From Catonia carolina (Eukaryota > Arthropoda > Insecta > Hemiptera > Achilidae): a stretch of 64,000 bases of DNA. Location of the stretch: the NCBI GenBank assembly GCA_035578175.1, contig JAQMRL010000001.1:57063553-57127552 (forward strand), written 5' to 3'. How positions within the stretch are numbered: the stretch's first letter is position 1; every line of letters begins with the position of its first letter. Of this stretch, positions 1 through 11,329 are shown in pieces. Both the position numbers and the translations under genes were made by a program. The notes under the pieces were generated by a model that ran no database searches, was not told the origin of the DNA, and worked only from the letters and a program-made list of their open reading frames with translations.

Positions 1-692
1 TTATTGATTACCATACGACTTATAAAATATGCAGATGAATTCCTTATAGCAGCAATATGTTGATTTTAATATATTCGAGTGATAAATATACGGATGTAAT
101 ACTTGTAGTCTTAATTCAACTCTAAAAAAATAATTTTTGTATAGTAAAATTTGAAGATTAAGCGCGCTTAAAACTGTTTATGTGAAGGTTTTTTCAAACC
201 GATCAATACTTCATTTCGTGTAAATAGACAGATTTGTGTCTGCACAGTTCAGGTATTTTTTGAAATGCTAATTTTTTTAACTAAGTTTGTATTTCTCAAT
301 ATTCATTTCACAAACACTACAGTGAAGTTCTTTGGACTTGCACTAGAAAGAAGAATGATATAGAACCAACATACCCTACTTAAGAAATAAAAATATCTCT
401 AAAAATAAAACACTATTATTTATATCTATAAATAATTTAGTAGCTCTGGTTTTTCTTGTAAATTGCCTTTTTTTAAGTATTCTTTGGTTTTCAAGTTAAT
501 TATTTGTTAAGGTCATTAAAGTTTGAATCTGGTTAACAGTAGTTTAATTTTAAATAAGAAATCGCACCCGGTACCTTTTGATTAGTAGTCCAGTTCTTAG
601 CCGACTGTACCATCAAAGTGTTACTCATATCAAACACGTTACTCTAATGAAAATCTTTTGCGACAAGATTAAAATGAATATACCAGACATGG

Positions 693-1353
693 TGAAGAGT
701 AAATTATATTACTACTCATATTTATTTCCACAATTTCACAGTTTAATGAATTCTTCCACGAGGGTATGCCAAATTTGTTTTCAATAGATGAAATCATAAG
801 TCAATTACCTTGTCCCTTATTTTATTTTAATAAAATATTATTCACAGTAAATGATTATAAGTTTTATTGAATTAATATATATTTTTATATTTACAGTCTT
901 AGTTATTTCTTATCTTAGTTAATCAATTTTCCATTAAATGAATGATTATTGTTGTTGTTTACCTATGTTTGCCATTGAACAGCTATCAGATAATAACTAT
1001 TAATATAGAGTTTAATAATTTGTGTCTCTTTTCATAAGTTGAACATTATATGTACTATTACTTATTTGTACTTACTATTTACTACATACTTAATATTATT
1101 TTTTAAAACTGAATGAGGGACACCCGTTTGGTTCGCCATCTTGTCCCTCACTAAAAATAATTTTGTACAAAATCTATCTTATTCTTCTCTAGTCGCCTAG
1201 CAACTGAAATAAATAACTTTTTATTAAAATAATTTTGTCAATATGAAATAATTTTAAATAATTCTTAAATAATAATCAGCTGGAGATGTTTATCATTTTA
1301 ATAGACTCAAAAAATAAACGATTCCAGATGTTCAGTAAATTTGGTACATTACA
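693..1353 (-). repeat. 3' LTR of the short LTR element
   Basis: From about 758 to 1353 it is identical to 2538-3133 except for one base (g at 1320 versus a at 3100). The outermost 65 bp (693-757) align to 2474-2537 but at only roughly 70% identity. It starts TGAAGAG and ends TTACA. A sharp boundary between a near-identical and a diverged part is unusual for paired LTRs. Confidence 0.85.
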
Positions 1354-1489
1354 AATATCCCCACAATTCAATTTTGAAAACAAAAAGAAATTTTTATGAT
1401 AATCTAAATTTTGAATTTGTTTGATAAATTTAATTCCAAAATGTTTTAAAAATCGTTACTAAGCGACCTTACAATTCTATTAACCAAAT

Positions 1490-1600
1490 AAACTATAAAC
1501 TATAAGCTATAAACAAACTATAAACAAACTATAAACAAACCATAAACAAACTATAAACAAACTATAACCAAACTATAAACAAACTATAACCAAACTATAA
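1490..1600. repeat. Minisatellite with 11-bp AAACTATAAAC-type units
   Basis: About nine head-to-tail copies of an AAACTATAAAC-like unit, with variants such as AAACCATAAAC and AAACTATAACC. It lies inside the short LTR element, next to its 3' LTR. The large related element does not show it at the matching place. Confidence 0.8.
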
Positions 1601-1734
1601 CCCAACATAATGTTCATCAAAAATTTTTTACACTTATTGTGATTAAACAAAAGATTAATAGAACAAAACTTAATAAACTGATAAATAGGAACTGTGAACT
1701 ACCAAATATACATACACATAAAATAAATAAAAGT

Positions 1735-2421
1735 TCAAATAAACATCGTACACACACAACAAACCTCATACATACATAACAAACCTCCACCTTCATCACG
1801 ACCGTCACTTTCTATACTATAGAGTATATTTTTAAATAGAATTTCAGATTCGATTCCTTCTGTTAATCCAGGTATTTGTTTAACTTTTACGGTACTTCTT
1901 TTTTCCTTGTTTTGTACATCACTTTTGGTTGAATGGCTGTTTCCTTTCCTTGTCATATCATAATTATAATTTGAACTACTGCTGGTGTTAATTTGTGCTG
2001 GTATTTCTTTATCATCCTCTGTTTCATTTAAGATTGATACCCTTCGATTTACACTACTTTTCTTTCCTTCTGGCGATTTTAAACTGTTTTGCCTGGCACT
2101 GGCATAACTACTTGTTTCTACTACTTCAACATTATCTTCATCTGGTTTAATATTTTTAGTCAATATTTTATCATCTTTACTATTTACTGATGTGTCTATT
2201 GTTAATTTATCCACTTTATTGATTAAATTTTCTATTAAATTTCTATTCTCTTCAACCAGTTGTTTCATTAAATTTCTATTCTCTTCAGCCAGTTTAGTAG
2301 CCAACAACATGAGCTGTTGTAACATGTTTGTCGATATATTATCATTATTATTATTATTGCTATTATCATTCATATTTATTTCTATCATTTTTAATCCAAA
2401 GTCATGGACACTTCCCCACAC
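1735..2421 (-). CDS. Gag N-terminal fragment of the short LTR element
   Basis: A 228-residue frame. Near the start it has an Asn-rich stretch (MNDNSNNNNND) followed by a helical segment with a duplicated EENRNL motif, consistent with a short coiled coil. The order 'Asn-rich, then NM-QLM-L, then coiled coil' matches the middle of the Gag frame at 60073-60900 in the large element, so homology is likely. The SAP-like head of that Gag is missing here. The acidic and Ser-rich remainder is unrecognised. No zinc knuckle, protease or capsid region is visible. The frame runs on to a stop in repetitive sequence, so the last residues are probably not authentic. It may have no protein function and merely be retained sequence. 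Confidence 0.55.
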   Translation of the reverse strand: MWGSVHDFGLKMIEINMNDNSNNNNNDNISTNMLQQLMLLATKLAEENRNLMKQLVEENRNLIENLINKVDKLTIDTSVNSKDDKILTKNIKPDEDNVEVVETSSYASARQNSLKSPEGKKSSVNRRVSILNETEDDKEIPAQINTSSSSNYNYDMTRKGNSHSTKSDVQNKEKRSTVKVKQIPGLTEGIESEILFKNILYSIESDGRDEGGGLLCMYEVCCVCTMFI

Positions 2422-2473
2422 TAGGGTGACAATTTGAAGAGAACTATATTAGCTCTACGTGGGATTGGCAATT

Positions 2474-3133
2474 TGAAAGAGAACTAAATATTACTCACGA
2501 TAAAATTCTCCAAATTCCATGTATAATAACTTCCTCTACGAGGGTATGCCAAATTTGTTTTCAATAGATGAAATCATAAGTCAATTACCTTGTCCCTTAT
2601 TTTATTTTAATAAAATATTATTCACAGTAAATGATTATAAGTTTTATTGAATTAATATATATTTTTATATTTACAGTCTTAGTTATTTCTTATCTTAGTT
2701 AATCAATTTTCCATTAAATGAATGATTATTGTTGTTGTTTACCTATGTTTGCCATTGAACAGCTATCAGATAATAACTATTAATATAGAGTTTAATAATT
2801 TGTGTCTCTTTTCATAAGTTGAACATTATATGTACTATTACTTATTTGTACTTACTATTTACTACATACTTAATATTATTTTTTAAAACTGAATGAGGGA
2901 CACCCGTTTGGTTCGCCATCTTGTCCCTCACTAAAAATAATTTTGTACAAAATCTATCTTATTCTTCTCTAGTCGCCTAGCAACTGAAATAAATAACTTT
3001 TTATTAAAATAATTTTGTCAATATGAAATAATTTTAAATAATTCTTAAATAATAATCAGCTGGAGATGTTTATCATTTTAATAGACTCAAAAAATAAACA
3101 ATTCCAGATGTTCAGTAAATTTGGTACATTACA
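2474..3133 (-). repeat. 5' LTR of the short LTR element
   Basis: This LTR starts at TGAAAGAG (2474) by length match with the left copy and ends at 3133. Immediately outside it, 2430-2473 carries a second, diverged copy of the LTR start (TGAAGAGAACTATATT from 2435). The junction with the primer-binding region therefore looks duplicated. Confidence 0.8.
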
Positions 3134-3202
3134 ATGGTTTGGTATGAGTTTGGAGGTAAACGACCTAATATAAATAACTATTCTTTAGTATTGTGTAGCT
3201 AA

Positions 3203-4119
3203 ATTTAATTTAATTTTATATATCTTTTAAAGTAAACTTTTGTGAGACAATGTATAATAACACAGCAAAACAAAGACAAACTAAACTAAAAACTAAATTA
3301 GAAATTAAAAATAATGTGCTATATTTATTCTTAGTTAATTGAATTTTTCTGTACATGACATCAGCTACTGCTATTGTTAATATCCTGTTCATCCAAATGT
3401 AAAATACTATTTCAATGGAATATTATTGTAAACTCCTCGTTTCACCAAAAACTCATCACGGCGATACATTCATTTAAAACTTATTTTTGACAGGAGAAAG
3501 GAAACTTTTGCTGTGTACAGTACATGTATTGATTTTTGTTATAAAATAGAAAATGTTCACCAGTTTCTAAATTAGCCTTTACGAATATTTTACTACATCA
3601 TCATTTAATAACTGTAATCTTTGATGTGGTTTGATGATGGTCAGTCGGCATGTTCATCTAACAAAAACTTCTCTCTTAAAACATTTATCTTATCTAATTT
3701 ATGGTGTGTGAAGCAGTGTACTTCATCTTTTTCAGTTATTTATTTCAAAAAAGGAAAAAATGTATCGCTATAAGTTAAACCTAATTTAGCTCAAGTATAA
3801 AAGAGTTTTTTTTGTATAAATATATTGCTGAAGACTTTACGGATTAAGGACTCTCTTCATCTGTGTAATTCAATTTATTTTTTATCGGAAATTGAGATTA
3901 TTAACAAGTTAAGTAAAAAATATTATAAATTTCCGTAAATCCTCATCATGTAAAAGCTTTGTAGGTATAAATTTTGGAACTTATGTTTTAACTGTTTTGT
4001 TGAGAATCTATGTTATAACATGCAATCGGTGTCTTTATTTAAAACTGTATTTTGTGGAAAAATTAAAATGCAATAAGTGGCCCTCTTAAACATTACCTAC
4101 AAATTACCTGTGCGTTAAA
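3203..4119. other. No recognisable feature
   Basis: AT-rich sequence without a convincing open frame, repeat or RNA gene. Confidence 0.5.
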
Positions 4120-4470
4120 ACTAGACGGACAACACAGATTAGGAGGAGAAGAACTGTACAAGAAAAACAAACCATTGATAGGAACGATTAAAAAATGAAA
4201 ACAATTCTACAAACTCCTTTGTAGAATGGATTGATTGACAAAACAAATTTTTAATACATTAACCAACAGTTTTAAGATGTCGGATAAGTGGTTTAAAGAA
4301 GTAAAAAAAGGATATTGAGGAATAAACCGGAAAACCATAATGGCTGTAATTAAATTTAGACAAAAAATAATTAATAACTTTAAAGGCTTTCACGAAGGGC
4401 AAAAACAGAATACCGGGTGAACGGAAAAAACAAGAAAATGCTTCAGAGAACGAATGCTCACAATGTTATA
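4120..4470 (+). pseudogene. RTE-like LINE ORF2, C-terminal fossil
   Basis: Conceptual translation, across several stops, gives the tail typical of RTE/BovB-like reverse transcriptases in insects: an EELY-KKNKPLIGTI segment, then an LTK-IFN-LTNSFK-S-KWFKEVKK segment, then KFRQKIINNFKGFHEG and a Lys/Arg-rich TEKTRKCFRERM end. This is the region after the RT thumb that is usually annotated within 'craniofacial development protein 2-like' models. Frames are interrupted by stops at 'KK*KQFY' and 'GY*GIN', so it is dead. It probably marks the 3' part of an old insertion; no A-tail or target duplication was identified. The family assignment rests on remembered motif order and not on a search. Confidence 0.62.
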
Positions 4471-4479
4471 GGCTGGAAA

Positions 4480-5220
4480 AAGAGCTTCCAGAAATGTCTA
4501 AAGACACTTCCAGTGATCTAACATTGAACCCATTAGGAATACTTTTCCTTCAAATTTAAGCTTCTTTTGGTTCACGTCTTTAAGTCTGCTGTAATTTTCT
4601 CGTTAGACATGGAATTAAACAAATATTACAACATCGCTAACCCTGCGTAGCTAATAATTTCATATTGTCGGGATTAACAAAAATCACAAAAAAAAACTTT
4701 ACCACACATTTTTTAAATATTTCACTGGTCATATTCTCAGCCAGAAATGAAATAATGTTACAAAAATATCGTGAAATAAAATGTGTCTAATAACTGCTTT
4801 ATAAAACACAAGTTTCCATAAAAAAATTGGCAGCTATATTGAGAAAATGGAGCGTGGTTTTTACGGATTGTATCACACATTAACAAAAATATAACTTTTG
4901 ACTAGCTTTTGACGTAAAGTAGCAGTAGCCACCTCGTAAGTAACTTTTTATTTTTTTTAACGTGGTAGTGATGACTGAGTTAAAATAAACGTGTGTGTAA
5001 ATGAACATGAAAATTTTTTAGGCCTATTACATAAATATTTACTAAAACAGTCATATAAAATGTAATAAATGGTAATAACTTGATACCTGTAGATTTTGGA
5101 GTTAAATATTTAGATCTTATGTTGCACAGGAGACTGGGATGAAACCACCACGCACAGCAGAAAGGAGTTTAATTGAATCCTACATTACAGTCGTTATTTT
5201 TTACATTTACTGTTATAATT
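4480..5220. other. No recognisable feature
   Basis: AT-rich; no supported gene or repeat seen. Confidence 0.45.
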
Positions 5221-5224
5221 AAGG

Positions 5225-5352
5225 CCAACACAAACGACTAAGAATGATAGATGAGTATGAGTGATGAAAAGTTCCCAGATCTGTCCGGAAATCGAACCCG
5301 GGACGCCTCGAACAGAAGCCAGTGCGCTGACCACTACATCGACAGGTCGGTG
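5225..5352 (-). repeat. tRNA-derived SINE
   Basis: On the minus strand, a tRNA-like head carries a good RNA polymerase III B box (GGGTTCGATTTCC) about 35 nt after an A-box-like GTAGTGGTCAGCGCACTGG. A short body with TCTGGGAACTTTTCATCA follows. The same body motif follows the heads at 25811-26040, so these form one family. Confidence 0.72.
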
Positions 5353-6077
5353 TAAAGATGTTGTAATTTTCGCTCTAGTACATCACCGTTGCGTATCAAA
5401 CAAAAACTAATTGTAACAATTATCTGATTTGGCCAATGTGGATGTACCGACCTTTGATCTAAGGTTCGGCGAAGCAATAACGTTTAAACATAATACAAGC
5501 GTTTTAAAATATATTTACGATTATCAAATACAGCCCTGTCTTGTTACTTCGTATCTAATTTTGTGATATATACTGAGATGTCAACGAAGACACAGTAAAC
5601 ACGATTATTACACTGTTACCCACTCGTTTTCACTCAAAATTAGAAAGTCACACAGATTTAGAAATAATAATATTATTTAAACTACACCAGCAGGAAAATT
5701 CACAAAGAAAATTAAGTAGGTGATAATTAAAGGACAGTAGAGCAGGAATCACGTCACGTTACTAATGACGTTTTGTCATTGGATGATTTCTTAAATCAAG
5801 AGAAAAATTCAAGACATTAAAAACTTAAGTTAAGCAACATAATTATTATAATTATTGTTACGGAATAGATGTGCATTAAATACGTTATAATAAAAAAGTT
5901 GTTACCTGAAACACATTCAAAATGTTATAACTGAAATAATTATTTTTAGTTTAATAAATCGTTTAGCAGTCCTGAAATAGCGTCTTACAGGAATATTTTT
6001 TTGATGTTAATAGATATATTAAATTTATTACTATGACTAGTAATTCTATTCTTCTTTATTCTTATTGATTAAGTTGA

Positions 6078-6390
6078 AATCGCGATGTTCCAATAACTTC
6101 CGATAAGTTTATAACTTCACATGCTGAAGAGATATTTTGCATCCTTGTGTTTTCAGACGATTACGCGGTCGTTACTATTAAACTGCAAAAACATCTCACG
6201 GGACTTGAATTCTGGTTTACAAAATGGCGAATAAAAAGTACTTCTGCAAAATCCACACAATTGATGTAAAAAATACATTGCCAAACCTGTCCGTCTTTAT
6301 TATTTTACAATTCAGCTCTTTCTCACACCAATAAAGTTAGGTATTTCGAGTTACACATTGACCAACGACTGACTTAGGGTTCCCACTGAC
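6078..6390 (+). pseudogene. Jockey-clade RT fossil (FADD box and thumb)
   Basis: The frame reads FSDDYAVVTIKLQKHL, then LEFWFTKWRIKS, then KVRYFELHIDQRLT. This matches the Jockey sequence from the catalytic (F/Y)ADD box through the conserved W--KWRIK-N--KS and YLGLHLD-RLTW segments. Stops and small indels break it, and the first catalytic Ala is Ser. The GC-rich repeat begins a few bases downstream, so this LINE remnant is truncated there. Confidence 0.65.
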
Positions 6391-6404
6391 TTACGCTACT
6401 TCAC

Positions 6405-6925
6405 ATATAGATTGTCGCCGACTGCCCCGCCATTGTCAATGCCTGCAGACGGTCCCGGAACCTGCCTGCCGCGGGGAGCGCTATCGACACGCAACCAGCA
6501 GTGCCTCCTCTCTACCATGAATTTGACTCGCCGTAGGGGGGGATTCAAGCAGCCACACTGAACTGCGAGTTGCACTCGCCATCCAGCTCCCGAACTGGAA
6601 AGAATAAGAAAGAAGAGAGCTAGCAAGAAAGATGAAGAGCCCAGGCGAGATCGGACGCACCGTCCCGAGTCAAAGCTACTGGTGGCGGACGCACATTCCC
6701 GTACCAGTCAGCCTTTTCCAACTTGGCCGCCGAAAGAAGCCCGTACATGCCTGATGGCACCACGGTGAAGAGAGAGTTCAGCGCGGGCCGGAGAGAACCA
6801 TCTCAGCCGCGCTATCGGCCAACGCCGACCTGACACTGCGGGGCTCTGGGGGCCACCACTGTCACGCTGCAGCGGAGACCCAACTGCCGCTGAGGAAGAG
6901 CTAGGCCTCAACCCGTATTACGTAG
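6405..6925 (+). repeat. GC-rich dispersed repeat, copy A
   Basis: This block of markedly higher GC than its surroundings aligns with the reverse complement of 34330-34795. Shared landmarks include TCGGACGCACC, GGTGGCGGACGC, GCGCTATCGGC, CACTGCGGGGCTCTGGGGG and CAACTGCCGCTGAGG. It stops at the point equivalent to about 34373, so it lacks the terminal part that carries the stem-loop in copy B. The short frames in it are interrupted or poorly conserved and do not look like a gene. The family is unknown to me. Confidence 0.75.
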
Positions 6926-7426
6926 AACTTCAATGAAAATGATCGTGGGAAATTTTAACTTCTCTTGGTCCTTAAACTATTTTTCTTACGCGCAAAGATA
7001 AATTTCGTTCGGTCAGAAATTAAAAACTAAAACGTGTGCTTTTTAATTTGTAATAGTGTTTTTCATCTTATTAGCTTTACAGTGAAAAGTTTTCAGAAAT
7101 TAATTGAATGTATTGTGACAATATCGAAGAAGAATAAGGTTCAAGAGATTTTTAGATAGGTTTCTATTCATAAAATGTTAAATAGCAAATAATTGAGTGA
7201 AAAAGAACAATAGGGTTAGTTATAAAAGGATATTTAAAAAGGGCCGTGTATAATAAGGTAGGGTCTTTTGTTGTACAATTATTTGTGAAGGAGTCGGTTG
7301 GTTACCTGTAACACCTTTTATTCTATTGTGACTTGTTTATACTAGTTATGATTTTTCGAGAACCAATAAAAATTATTTTTGTATCGAATATCTCTGCTTT
7401 TTCTAAAATTATCTCTTTTATATACC

Positions 7427-7705
7427 TATATAAAGAGACCCCCGAGTGCGGTCAGTGAGTTAGTATTTGTTTGATCTTTGATGAATGTTTATGGCGTGTG
7501 CTAAAGGTAGGTTGGATCAGGTCAACGTGTCCCGGGCATTGGTCAACTATTGTTATACTGTCTTATTGTGTATAGTTTTAATGTGTATGTGCATTCTATA
7601 TAATTGTTTGTAAGTAGTACTCAGTAAATTATTTAAGTTATTTATTGTATTAATTCTTTATAATTAGCTGATTATTTATTTTGTAAATCTTTTAGTTGTA
7701 ATAAA
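7427..7705 (+). promoter_or_regulatory. TATA/initiator promoter with downstream polyadenylation signal; possible solo LTR
   Basis: TATATAAA at 7427-7434 is followed 25-27 bp later by an insect initiator TCAGT (7452-7456). AATAAA lies at 7700-7705 with a T-rich stretch beyond. TATA, initiator and poly(A) signal within about 280 bp is the layout of U3-R-U5 in insect LTR elements. I could not fix LTR ends or a target duplication, so a host core promoter remains possible. Confidence 0.35.
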
Positions 7706-7983
7706 TACTTGTAATTTTAAACTTTATTGTATTTATGTAATCACCTACATCCGAAACGAACTTTAGCGACCCTAGCGAACCTTAGCGATAAGTGCCACAG
7801 TATTTAAAAGTGAACACAAGGCACATGCATAATTATGACACTCTATTTACATTTTTGTATAGTAAAGGTTATCCAAACAATTATTATTCAAATTTCCTTA
7901 AATTAAATTATTCAACCTTAAATAAACCTTTGTTTACAGAAAATTACACAATTACGGTTATAAACAGATGTATGAGCCCTTAA

Positions 7984-10900
7984 TTTTATTAAGCACAAAA
8001 TTTCCGGCACCAAATAAAAGATCTGATTTTAAAAGTGGTTAAAAAATTAATGTTTTTTGTTTTTTTTTGTTTTGGTTTTTATGGAAAATTTTGAGGTTTT
8101 CCTAATTGATTGATACAACATCATAATTTATAGCCTCCATTATATCTCTCTACAAGAGTTCAGTAGGAATTTTAATTCGAAAAAATTAATAATTTTTTGG
8201 AATCAGTACACTAAGAAACTTGTGACTTTCATGATTTTTAAAGTTGATAGAAGATAAAGTAAAGAAATAATATTCGCTTGTGCTAAACATCAATTGTAAT
8301 TTCGTTTTATCCGATTTATATTTATATTGAAGCTTATTAAGTAGGAGGTGACACAATTCTTTAAAACAACAGTTTCAATTTGGTATTGATCGCTTAATCA
8401 AGTAAGGCTAAACAATTGGATTCTACATGAGTTATGCTTCCTTGTATTAGAAATGTTGTTATGCATTCCATATAGCCATGGATTCTGCATAATTTGAATG
8501 CATGTTTCAGACAACCAAATGCCAACATTCTACATTGGAGAAATGGTTGGGTGACAATATTTTTTCAGGCTTATGATTAGCTGTGGTGAAATCTGTGACT
8601 GAGAACTATGACTGAGAACTATAATAATGTTTCACCGGAAAACATGTTTTGGGTAATTCAAAAAACAGTTTTCCCGGAACTTGAAAAGAAATATTACATT
8701 AAAAATAAAATTCTAAAGCGAGAGAAGTTATAAATTGTAATTTATTTAGCCAACAAATAGTTAAGCGCATACATTCATGAATAATTAACAGTTAAAAGCT
8801 AAACTTACTTCAATAAAACTCTTATTGAATAGTCTTAAAATAAGTGATCCTAGTAGATTTGCCCTCCGTGAAGTAGTTTAACATTCAGTAGAATGAATTT
8901 CGTGTACTTAATTGTTTAAATATTGATCATAGTAAGAAGTAAAATAAAATGGAAAAATCATAGCAATAACTTGCAAAAGTTTCATCAATTGATATCATAT
9001 ATTGAGATTGTAAATTTTTAGTATAAGTATATTTAATTCAGTTAGATGAAAAGTCAACATTGTTACTTGCTTCAGTATTTACTGAAAAAGCGACCGTAAA
9101 CAAATCTGAAGGATTGTCAAGCGTGAAAAGTACTCAAAGACAAACTTCTTAATGTATGGCACCATTTGTAGAGATATGAAAATTTAAATTAAGTAATTCG
9201 TATTAAAGTCTATCTGTATAAACATTTGAATAATCCTTGACACCAAGTGTTTACTGCAAATTCAGTCAGTGTGCACATTTGTGCTATTTGTTCCGTTTAG
9301 GTTCCGAGTACAGCTGTTGTGAGTAAATTGATTATATAACAAATTATTTAAAAAATTCGTTAAAACAAATTTGTTATTAATGTTTAATACGTATAGAATT
9401 CTTATTTCTATTATTTTAACGTCAGTTTGTAAGGTTAAATTCCGTCAGGTTTCTCTGCTTATACTGTAGTAAATTATTTATAAAAATTGCCTGTCTATTT
9501 AACAAATAAACTTGGATGTTATATGATTTGAAAATTTTAGGTATACAGCAAACTGGAAATTTGGTTTTCTAACTGAAAATTTTGAAATTTTTCAACCGAT
9601 GTATTTTATAAAAAAAAAGTTAAAAAACCTATTCAGGTTTCGTAACCAGCAGAAAAAACTTATTATTTTTATTGTATTACGGAAACCAAAGTAATTTAGT
9701 AAGGAAGACTTACTTCTTGAACCTAAAAATATAAATAGAAATAGTTATATCGAAACAAGTTCTTAAAATACTATTATAAAGAAGGATCGAGAAAGGATCT
9801 ACTATCGAGAAAGTGAATAAGGATTAAAAATGGGAGAACGGAACTTTGTTTACCCTGTCAAAAAATAATGAAGGTAATTATGGTTTTGAAATAAACTAAA
9901 TCATAAAATATTTTAATCTAAATATTTCAATGCATTACTCTTGAACCATAAATATATTTATAGAACATAATTTTATAAAATTAATGAAAAAGGGTCAGTA
10001 AATTAAATACAACAATCTTAAACTGACTTTTAAGTTTGTCAAATAATGGAACAATAGACCTGCTTTTTTATAATGATAAAAGACACTGTGAATATTTCTT
10101 TTACTTATTTTTATTTCAACAATGCTGAAAAATGGTTAGCTCTTTTTATTTGGTTTTAACTTTTGCTTAAAGAGAATTATTTTTTGTTCACATATTCAAT
10201 ATAAAACATATAATGTACTTATATAGCAAAAAGGGCATATGCCCTTTTGCTTATAAAAACAAAAAATACTTGTTCATTGTATTTTTTAATCATTTTATTG
10301 TAATGGACAATGGGAATTTATGAAAAGAAAAAATAATAATTATAATAATAATTATTAATATTATTGTATTGTAACAACAATTATTGCTGGTCTTTATACA
10401 ATATAATTATCGATTATTAACATAGGCCCTACTATATGATATTCTATGTACTTGAAATTATTTTACAAAAGTAATTAGATAGATTGTTTAACAAAAATAT
10501 TATATTCGTTAAGTTTCCTCACTTTAATTGTTATTATCCAGTGTTCTAATATACAGTTTGTTTATACGTATGTTATAAACAATTATGTTTGTTTAATATA
10601 CTTTATAATCGAAATGGCCGTTGGCTCTTTATTTCAAACACTCTTCGAGCTTTTCAGACATAAAGTGAAGTTCCTATTTTTTCTTTATAAATCAACATTC
10701 TTTTAGCGATCAGAAACATTTTGTAAATTTATACTTAAATGTATTCATTTAAAGTATTTTTGTTTTACTTATTTTTTTATGTTTTAGTGGTAAATATAAT
10801 GGATGAGCTGTCTTCCAACCAGGAAGTTTCGGTTTGTAATGATACGGGAAACAATAACAACAATAGAATATTTCTGTTTTAATTATTTTTTTATGGTTTT

Positions 10901-11110
10901 TTTTAATTATCATTTTTTAGTCACTTCAACAGCAAATATTAGTAATGATTACAAAAATTAAACTATAACAATTTTTATAAAAAATATTGGTACGTAATGG
11001 AACAACATTATTAAAGAAGGAATCAGATTATAATTTTGTTTTATTGTGATATTAAATAAACATTGTTATTATTACTGTTATAACTTTCCGTGGTCCAAAT
11101 CCTAGAAAAA
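7984..11110. other. No gene recognised
   Basis: AT-rich sequence with no supported coding region. A 13-bp near-perfect inverted repeat is described separately at 10225-10251. Confidence 0.5.
10225..10251. repeat. Hairpin-forming inverted repeat
   Basis: AGCAAAAAGGGCAT is followed directly by ATGCCCTTTTGCT. The arms pair over 13 bp with one extra A on the left. There is no associated gene, so a terminator reading is not justified in this context. Confidence 0.7.
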
Positions 11111-11112
11111 AT

Positions 11113-11326
11113 TAGTTACTTTTATACGGATTTATTTACTTGAGAGTGGTTGCCGGTGTACTTTCATGGTTGTGTTTGTATTAACGACACTCTCACGGGA
11201 ATGGTCGGCCTGAGCCTGTTCATGACTACACTTCATTAACACGTCACAAATATCATCCTTGTCTCATTGGGTTATGAAGTTGATTATTGCTCTTAAATTG
11301 AACAGATTCCAAGGAACACACATTAT
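11113..11326 (+). repeat. Insect SINE, head-truncated copy
   Basis: It aligns with the body and tail of the copy at 27845-28195. Shared landmarks are TTA(C/T)TTTTATACG(G/A)ATTT, GTGTACTTT-ATG, GGTCGGCCTGAG, ACTACACTTCATT / ATTACATCTCATTT, TCATTG and TTGAACAGATT. The tRNA-like head is missing. From memory, this body is widespread in insects, but I could not search to confirm. Confidence 0.7.
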
Positions 11327-11329
11327 GGA

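Larger units (their letters stand above)
693..3133 (-). mobile_element. Short non-autonomous LTR retrotransposon related to the Gypsy-type element at 54-61.6 kb
   Basis: Two direct repeats of about 660 bp flank about 1.1 kb of internal sequence, and the whole is bounded by a perfect 4-bp duplication ATGG (689-692 and 3134-3137). The LTRs end in TTACA. The sequence just inside the left LTR (AATATCCCCAC, then an AT-rich stretch) closely matches the same position in the large element at 54716, so both share the polypurine-tract region. The internal part holds only a Gag N-terminal-like frame on the minus strand; protease, RT, RNase H and integrase are absent. Transcription would therefore run right to left, with 2474-3133 as the 5' LTR. 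It would depend on proteins from a related autonomous copy. Confidence 0.87.
554..3202 (+). pseudogene. Open reading frame split by an LTR-element insertion
   Basis: An open frame runs from about 554 (just after a TAA) to the target-site duplication ATGG at 689-692. If the LTR element and one TSD copy are removed, the frame continues without a stop from 3138 for 21 more residues to TAA at 3200-3202. The residues next to the break read like real protein (IPDM before it, VWYEFGGKRP after it). I do not recognise the family. It could be the last exon of a host gene or part of an older transposon. No convincing splice acceptor was identified upstream. The continuity of the frame across a precise 4-bp duplication is seen directly; that it was once coding is inference. 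Confidence 0.35.

Noticed and set aside
1490..1600. Possible CRISPR-like or telomeric array
   Set aside because: Units are 11-bp, AT-rich and without spacers; it is a simple minisatellite inside an LTR element.
5273..5352. Possible true tRNA gene
   Set aside because: The cloverleaf stems do not pair and the same body follows other heads, so it is a SINE.
7792..7983. 63-codon frame after the promoter-like site
   Set aside because: No ATG-context, domain or conservation evidence.
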